Source of the DNA: Halichondria panicea
Taxonomy: Eukaryota > Porifera > Demospongiae > Suberitida > Halichondriidae
Assembly (NCBI RefSeq): GCF_963675165.1
Contig: NC_087386.1
Coordinates: 6,851,066 to 6,915,065 of the forward strand
Direction: 5' to 3'
DNA: 64,000 nt
Shown here in pieces: positions 56,935-64,000 of the stretch (positions within the stretch are counted from its first letter, which is position 1; each line of letters starts with the position of its first letter). The notes under the pieces are model-generated. The model did no database searches, was not told the origin of the DNA, and saw only the letters and a program-made list of their open reading frames with translations. The position numbers were made by a program, and so were the translations under genes.

Positions 56935-59808
56935 ATGTCACAACCTCACAGCAATAACTTCACTAACAATGCTTATGCTGGTGGCTATGTCCAACAAGAG
57001 TCCCATCTCTCGACTGCCAGAACACAACCTCAGCCTGTACCTCGGAACAGGTTCTCGAACCTACCACCAGATGTGAGACTACCACCGAGTTTCAACCACA
57101 CATCCCAGGAGATGTATGGAAATCAGTACGTGTGAGTGTGTGATGTGTGATGTGTATTGTATGTTTTTATGTGATAATAGAGGACAGGGATTAGAAACGC
57201 AGGCACTAGCACTATTACCACTGGCAGTATTACCACTAGCACTATTACCACTGGCAGTATTACCACTAGCACTATTACCACTGGCAGTATTACCACTAGC
57301 ACTATTACCACTGGCACTGTTACCACTGGCACTGTTACCACTGGCACTGTTACCACTGGCACTATTACCACTGGCACTATTACCACTGGCACTATTACCA
57401 CTGGCAGTATTACCACTAGCACTGTTACCACTGGCACTGTTACCACTGGCACTGTTACCACTGGCACTGTTACCACTGGCACTGTTACCACTGGCACTAT
57501 TACCACTGGCACTGTTACCACTAGCACTATTACCACTGGCACTGTTACCACTGGCACTATTACCACTGGCACTGGCACTATTTAGCCTCGTTCCCAGGCC
57601 TTACTTTTTCTTGCTGTTGTCACTGTTCATCCATAAATCATAAGAAAGACATAGTGAGGCAGCAAAGGAAGAAATGGGCGTACAGTTAAGAAAAAGTAAG
57701 GCCTGGTTTGGGAAATCGCGTGATCCACAAGGACTTTTATAAACGTGGGCGATATGTAGCCCACAATCGTGACGTAAGATATTCTCCCACGCATTCAGAG
57801 TTAATAAGACTGTACTGAGACCAACCACCAAGCTGTGCTGCAAGAGAACCAGTGTGGCCAGCTCTGGTGGCAGTAGCTACCTGCTATATGATAATGATGA
57901 CTAAGCTATTCTTGATCTGTACTATCAGTAGACTATATAGTAGCATGTAGAAAGACACAAGAAAAGGTGATAGTCTGATAGAATCTGAACACATAACTAG
58001 TAGATCATCTAGCTAAGCCTAAGGTATAGCTAGCTATAGTGCTTGCAAACTTCCAGTTCCAAGTCCATGTCCAGCTTGCTGCAGGCAAAGTTTTATTAGT
58101 CATAGATCTTTGCGTGGGCAGTCCAAAATCTCTAGCTCAGCATGCCCACGCTCATTTTCACCCTTCTACCACCCTTCTACCCTCACGCGACTTCCCAATA
58201 CAGGCTCTCCTTTTTCCTAACTCTATGTCTATTTCTTTCTTTATTCCTCCAATTAATACCGTATTTTATCTCATTGAACGATAATACAGTATTTTATCTT
58301 ATTGAACGATTGTGATAAAGAACGAAAAAGGAGAGCCTGTGTAGAGGCTAGGCACTATTACCACTGGCACTATTACCACTGGCACTATTCCACTAGCACT
58401 GTTACCACTGGCACTATTACCACTGGCACTATTACCACTGGCACTATTCCACTAGCACTGTTACCACTGGCACTGTTACCACTGGCACTATTCCACTAGC
58501 ACTGTTACCACTGGCACTGTTACACGCGGACAGTCCTTGCTCCTCAATATAGCCGCGACCATAATGCAACTTAAAGTGCTGAGCTTGCAATAAACCTTTT
58601 ATGCAATAATGGAGTTTATTGCTGACCTAAAAGCCTGAGCAGCTCATGACGATACGTAAAACATAACAGTAAGCATGGACAAAACAAAACGTTTCTCAGT
58701 CCAATGTCTTGCCACACACCGACACTGCGGTGACAAAATCAGAGCATGAATAGTGGTTTCAAAATGCTAATATTATGGCCAAGTCTCGAATATAACTCGC
58801 TTAGTTATAGAGAAACTCCTCCGCAAATAAATATGCAACAAATTGGAAGAATGTGATCTCCCAACTTCCAATATAAGAGTTGAAGCACCATCATCATTAT
58901 ACCATCACTGTGATCATTCAGCAATCACTCCATGTCACCACAAATAACAAGCTAACCAAGTGCTGAGTACATTTTGTACCTAGGCTTTAGATTGGCTGTC
59001 CACATTGAAACTGTAAGCTCACGTGATCATATATTCCAACCCCTTCCTCTATTTATTATCAAGAGAGTATAATAACAAAATTAATTATGTTTTTGTTATA
59101 ATTACAAAATTACATGACAATTAAGTTGACATTCACTATACTAGTACCTCCACCCCTCACACCACTCCACCCACTCCACCCCTCACATGCAGGCCACCGA
59201 TACCTCCACGCTCCATCCAGCCCGCCCCCTCAGGAAACTACCATGCCGCCCATAGCAACACAGCCCCCTTAGCAACGGCTGGTATCAACCAGAGCATGTC
59301 TGCAGGAGATCTCTCCAGGATATTGGAAGATACTGAAAGAGAAAATGCTCAACTGAAAGATGCTATTAGTGAGAATAATCAGATCTTGAGCTCCAAACTC
59401 AGCGATCTAGAGAGTCAGGGAAAAGAGCTCTTGAGTAAGTGAACCAACCACACTGTCCACCACCACAGCACCAACTGTGCCCACCTTATAGCTGCATGCA
59501 CGCAGTAGTGTTTTCATTTCATGTGCTACATTCCTGGAACCTATGGCTTGTGAATATCATTACATGATGTGGTAGCTTTGTCCCTGTCAGCGTAATCACT
59601 GAATATCAAATCCTTTACAGAGCTCAAGGATGATAATGATAGTCTGCGCAATCAGTTCTCTGCCTCCACCAACCAGTTCTTTGAAGCACGCGTTGCAGTG
59701 TTGGGTTTCAAGTGTCGTGTCATGCAGCTCACTGCTGCTCAAGGAGACCCCTCCCACAAGCAGCAGACCACACCCACACAAAAACTAGGCCCTCATGTGA
59801 GCTCTACA

Positions 59809-59870
<62 letters not shown>

Positions 59871-62800
59871 GTGTGTGTGTGGTATGTGTGTGTGGGTGGG
59901 TGGTTACTGATCCATTGATGCTGATCTACCCTCCTTGTGTGTGCTCAGAGGAGGTTGGTCATGATTGTTAATTAATCTTTTAATTTTCTTTGTAACCTCC
60001 AATTCCTACAGTAAATGCGCAGAAACCATAGAAGGAACCCCAACCCGGCCCAACCCGCTGAGTCAGCACTTTATCATACTTAAGCATTCTTGAGCGTTTA
60101 TCTGTCTTGTATTACGTCTCCTGTTAGTCTATGAGTCGTAGTAGTTTAAAACTATCGTTGCTACACCTGCTATATTAAGACAGGAGTCAAGAAACAAGGA
60201 AAGTGCAGCAACAACTGGAACTTTGTGACTAATCTTAGTTTCTGGCTTACTACTTTAAGTATGACTATGCTACTCACTTTCTAGTATCACTGAGCATCAT
60301 TTCCTACTAGTGTAAAAGGCTATCGTTTGCAGCCTTTTGGCTTAGCTAGGATAGCTACTTTCTCTGCAAGTTTCCACGGAACAAGAATATTAATTAACAA
60401 TCGTGACCAACTTCCTCTGGTGTGTGCTGTACTGGATAACCACCCACGCACACTCACACCCACGCACACACACACACAGGAGATTAATGCTCAGATTAAC
60501 ACACTCAAGCATGAGAAGACACAGCTATTGAATGACAACATGAGCTTGGAAGCCGTGGTTGCTACAGAGAGGGACAAGTTGGAAGCACTGGAGGACAAGA
60601 AAAGGATCTCAGATGAGGAGAATCAGCGCCTGCAGGCTAAGGTGTGTGGGCGGGCATAAAGGTGTGTGGCGGGCATGAAGGTGTGTGGATGTTGGAGATA
60701 TATGTAAGGCTATGCCTTATAAGGAAATAGGCTGTTGTTTGCCCTCCCAGAACTTTGATCTGAGCATACCGTATAATATGCACGACTAACTTTGCCTAAA
60801 CTACAGGTATATTGTCGGACTCTTTCATATGCGCATAAGCTTATTCTCAACTAGGCCCTACAGAATGAATATCTTAGTTTTGTTTTTTAGTGAAGCTTGA
60901 CCCTAACCCTGACCTCCCAAAATTTGCTTATCATAATTATTGTCTAAAAACCGATCATAAATTTAATCTATCCAACATTTTCACTTTCCCCCTAGTTGGG
61001 CGGAGTCCAACCAACTGCGTGGGGTTGGGCGCCACTACCATGTCAGGTTTTGTTTCTAGCCTCGATCCCAGGCCACACTGAAGATGGGCCTGGTAGCTAG
61101 TACCAGCCTAGCCTCGATCCCAGGCCACACTGAAGATGGGCCTGGTAGCTAGTACCAGCCTAGCCTCGATCCCAGGCCACACTGAAGATGGGCCTGGTAG
61201 CTAGTACCAGCCTAGCCTCGATCCCAGGCCGCACTGAAGATGGGCCTGGTAGCTAGTACCAGCCTAGCCTCGATCCCAGGCCGCACTGAAGATGGGCCTG
61301 GTAGCTAGTACCAGCCTAGCCTCAATCCCAGGCCGCACTGAAGATGGGCCTGATATCGACTGTTTGCGCATACGCCACATAATCCCCAGAAACCGGATAT
61401 CATCGTATAATGCTCAGTAAAAACAATGACGTCACAACAAACGGAAGTGGATTGAAGAAAGTGGATAGAAGTGCGATTGTGAAGGTTTCTAGCCCGTGTG
61501 ACAGCAATCTGATAGCTATCCTTAGCCTGCTAAAGACTCACAGCCTGCAACAGTGTGCTTGACAGAACGGAGGGAAGGCTGACAATAGCCTATATGGACA
61601 GGCCACACCCATCTGACACTAACCTACATGTAGACTCTATCAGAAGCTCTGTGTATGACTTTAATAGTATTCTTTGTCTGTATTTATAGGATATTTTTCC
61701 AGAAACATTACGGGGAAATTATCCAGTGAATGTGCAAGCAGTCAGTAGCAGACCTTCTTTTTGAGGCCTTGAGAAGGAGACTAGTTTTGTCCCTGCTGCA
61801 GAAATTTTACATGCTAGTAATGTGGGTGACCCACTACACAGTGTTTGTGAATGAGGTGTGTGTTGACTCCACCAACCTGTGTACTACTGTAATGTGTCAG
61901 GTTGAGCACTTGGTGGTGTCATCAATCTCATCTTAATGGTTGAGCACTTGGTGTCATCAATGCTCATCTTAATGGTTGAGCACTTGGTGTCACCAATGCT
62001 CATCTTAATGGTTGAGCACTTGGTGGTGTCATCAATCTCATCTTAATGGTTGAGCACTTGGTGTCACCAATGCTCATCTTAATGGTTGAGCACTTGGTGT
62101 CATCAATGCTCATCTTAATGTTGAGCACTTGGTGTCACCAATGCTCATCTTAATGGTTGAGCACTTGGTGTCACCAATGCTCATCTTAATGGTTGAGCAC
62201 TTGGTGTCACCAATGCTCATCTTAGTGGTTGAGCACTTGGTGTCACCAATGCTCATCTTAATGGTTGAGCACTTGGTGTCACCAATGCTCATCTTAATGT
62301 TGAGCACTTGGTGTCACCAATGCTCATCTTAATGTTGAGCACTTGGTGTCACCAATGCTCATCTTAGTGGTTGAGTCACCAATGCTCATCTTAGTGGTTG
62401 AGCACTTGGTGTCATCAATGCTCGTCTTAATGGTTGAGCACTTGGTGTCACCAATGCTCATCTTAATGGTTGAGCACTTGGTGTCATCAATGCTATTTGG
62501 GAGATCATTGCTCATTTTTTGCCCAATAGCATGTACCGTATTACTAGAATGTTTTGCGACCATCAAACATTTGCGAATTTTGCGAGGGTTGTTCAATTCC
62601 TAACAATAAAATCCGCAAAACCTAAATTATTACTAGTAAATACACACGATCCTTGCCAGAACGCAATAGTTAGATCGCAAAGGGTCAATGTTTTGCGACT
62701 TGGTCATTTGCAAAGGTTTTTCACCCGCAAAATATTCTAGTACGTAATACGGTATTATAATTATTATAGCCCATGGTCCAATCCTAACCCTAACCTGGTC

Positions 62801-64000
62801 CAAGGCCAATTATGGCTCCAAACCAATCATGTAAACACATAGTCTGCTACAGAGGATTTCAGGTTGGTTGGCAGAAGGTTAAAAAGTTGAAGTGCACTCA
62901 ACCATGACCACACACACTGTATGTTTCTTTCTACTAATGTAATTAGTGGTCATGGTTGACTGAATGTCAACTTTTAACTTCTGCCAACCAACCTGAAATC
63001 CTTTGTAAGCTTTCAGAAAGATCATCAGCACTACTAAAGTTATAGCTGTTGAACTACACCTTTAATCAATGGTGGTTCCTTGAGTCACCCTAACCTGTTG
63101 TTATTAGGTGACTCAGTTGGAGACTGATGCAAGGCTAATGGAGGACCGACTAGGACAGGCCCAGAACCATGTGAGCTAATATAGGTCTATGCTTTCAGGG
63201 TGTATATACACCTAACCCCCTACCCCCCCCCCCACATGCACAGTCTATGCTTGTGTATACACCTAACCCCCTACCCCCCCCCCACATGCACAGTCTATGC
63301 TTGTGTATATACACCTAACCCCCTACCCCCCCCCCCACATGCACAGTCTATGCTTGTGTATATACACCTAACCCCCTACCCCCCCCCACATGCACAGTCT
63401 ATGCTTGTGTATATACACCTAACCCCCTACCCCCCCCCCACATGCACAGTCTATGCTTGTGTATATACACCTAACCCCCTACCCCCCCCCCCCACATGCA
63501 CAGTCTATGCTTGTGTATATACACCTAACCCCCTACCCCCCCCCCCACATGCACAGTCTATGCTTGTGTATATACACCTAACCCCCTACCCCTCCCCCCC
63601 ACATGCAGTCTATGCTTGTGTATATGCACCTAACCCCCTACCCCTCCCCCCCACATGCACAGTCTATGCTTGTGTATATACACCTAACCCCCTACCCCTC
63701 CCCCCCACATGCAGTCTATGCTTGTGTATATGCACCTAACCCCCTACCCCTCCCCCCCACATGCACAGTCTATGCTTGTGTATATACACCTAACCCCCTA
63801 CCCCCCCCACATGCAGTCTATGCTTGTGTATATGCACCTAACCCCCTACCCCCCCCCCCCACATGCACAGTCTATGCTTGTATATATGCACCTAACCCCC
63901 TACCCCCCCCTCCCCACATGCACAGTCGTACCAGGAGCACTCTTCAAGGAGTCATCTCAGTCAACAACTGCGAACCACTGAAACTGATAACAAACGCATT
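56935..64000 (+). CDS. Coiled-coil protein of unknown function, 3' end outside window
   Basis: Exons 56935-57131, 59193-59434, 59621-59796, 60480-60641, 63108-63170, and 63926 to beyond 64000; every phase joins. The start is MSQPHSNNFTNNAYAGGYVQ with a good context (GACCATGTC). The first about 110 residues are Pro/Asn/Gln-rich and disordered. From about residue 118 (LSRILEDTERENAQLKDAIS) a long heptad-type coiled coil runs to the window end, interrupted by HKQQTTPTQKLGPH. The family is not recognised; centrosomal, Golgin-like or cytoskeletal proteins have such architecture. Introns are large (up to 2.5 kb) and full of repeats compared with neighbouring genes. Confidence 0.75.
57190..58525. 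repeat. Minisatellite ATTACCACTGGCACT, split by a transposon
   Basis: 15-bp units fill 57195-57582 and resume at 58351-58525. The interruption is the TAGCCTCG-family element at 57583-58350. Confidence 0.9.
57583..58350. mobile_element. 768-bp TAGCCTCG-family element inserted in a minisatellite, 9-bp target duplication
   Basis: Left end TAGCCTCGTTCCCAGGCC, right end reading inward TAGCCTCTACACAGGCTCTCC. Flanks GGCACTATT at 57574-57582 and 58351-58359 are identical. Internal sub-terminal repeats (CAGGCTCTCCTTTTTC / AAAAAGGAGAGCCTG; CAGGCCTTACTTTTTCTT / AAGAAAAAGTAAGGCCTG) show that smaller foldbacks are nested inside. No transposase frame. Confidence 0.8.
58526..59192. other. Intron sequence without recognised features
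   Basis: AT-rich remainder of intron 1 of the coiled-coil gene; nothing coding or repetitive recognised. Confidence 0.6.
61056..61345. repeat. 52-bp tandem repeat beginning with the TAGCCTCG transposon end, about 6 copies
   Basis: Each unit begins TAGCCTCGATCCCAGGCC and ends GGGCCTGGTAGCTAGTACCA plus GCC. A miniature transposon end has become the seed of a satellite. Confidence 0.85.
61346..61885. other. Intron sequence, no feature recognised
   Basis: 540 bp with a CRE-like ATGACGTCA at about 61428; otherwise no repeat or coding signal seen. Confidence 0.5.
61886..62495. repeat. 36-bp minisatellite (TTGAGCACTTGGTGTCACCA...), about 16 copies
   Basis: Units vary at CACCAATGCTCATC/CATCAATGCTCATC and TTAATGG/TTAGTGG; 36 is a multiple of three, so long artefactual frames appear on both strands. 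Confidence 0.95.
62534..62756. repeat. TIR element (about 220 bp), ACCGTATTACTAGAATGTTT family
   Basis: ACCGTATTACTAGAATGTTTTGCG and the inverted CGCAAAATATTCTAGTACGTAATACGGT bound a non-coding element in intron 4 of the coiled-coil gene. Confidence 0.75.
62857..63003. repeat. Foldback of about 147 bp
   Basis: GGATTTCAGGTTGGTTGGCA... at 62857 is matched in inverse at the right end (...CCAACCAACCTGAAATCC), arms about 65 bp with small indels. Confidence 0.75.
63215..63925 (+). repeat. Minisatellite of about 57 bp containing acceptor-like CCCCACATGCACAG in each unit
   Basis: About 13 units, each with a C-run, then ACATGCACAG|TCTATGC. The true acceptor of the exon at 63926 is the last unit's CCCCACATGCACAG|TCGTACC. 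Confidence 0.9.

Noticed and set aside
62110-62603. Repeat protein (MLILMVEHLVSP)
   Set aside because: 36-bp minisatellite translated in a convenient frame; open on both strands and lying within an intron of the coiled-coil gene.

Overview
This window is animal nuclear DNA. It has spliced genes with short GT-AG introns, widely spaced symmetric exons, many (TG)n tracts and minisatellites, and many small inverted-repeat transposons. It carries metazoan families (RASGEF1, IFRD, a RasGEF like RAPGEF1, RABGGTB, BiP, PPAN). It also has an N-terminal 2A peptide fused to DEATH and ankyrin domains and a cluster of secreted cystine-knot genes. Together these suggest a non-bilaterian animal, most likely a sponge. 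The phylum is my inference and the species is not determined. There is one assembly gap (200 N at 4001-4200).

Layout: the 3' end of a RasGEF gene (+, 40-1202). A 2A-DEATH-DEATH-ankyrin gene (-, 6786-1451) whose ankyrin exons grew by block duplication. IFRD (-, 10506-7304). A 5'-truncated LINE (-). GCAT/KBL, mitochondrial threonine-to-glycine catabolism (+, 12272-18648). A tandem triplication of a roughly 2.9-kb unit (17.8-26 kb) that carries the GCAT terminal exon on + and a CTCK cystine-knot gene on -, with a fourth CTCK paralog beyond it. A Ser-rich unknown gene (-) divergent from RASGEF1 (+, 28491-35933). MRPS5 (+, intronless). Two NUDT18-like Nudix paralogs (-) flanking a gene-poor duplicated stretch (41-46.6 kb). 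BiP/HSPA5 (-) and PPAN (+) sharing a 329-bp promoter with two ER-stress elements. RABGGTB (-) divergent from a coiled-coil gene (+) that runs off the window. All exon sets given were checked by me for reading-phase continuity.

The genes are mostly housekeeping and unrelated in pathway. The accessory interest lies in (i) the 2A-bearing innate-immunity-like receptor, (ii) the CTCK cluster and the crossover that made its middle unit, (iii) a family of tiny palindromic transposons ending TAGCCTCG with 9-bp target duplications (Mutator-like), and (iv) a recurring pattern in which intronic minisatellites are built from copies of the adjoining splice site. No CRISPR, rRNA, complete tRNA, retrovirus or Polinton was seen.
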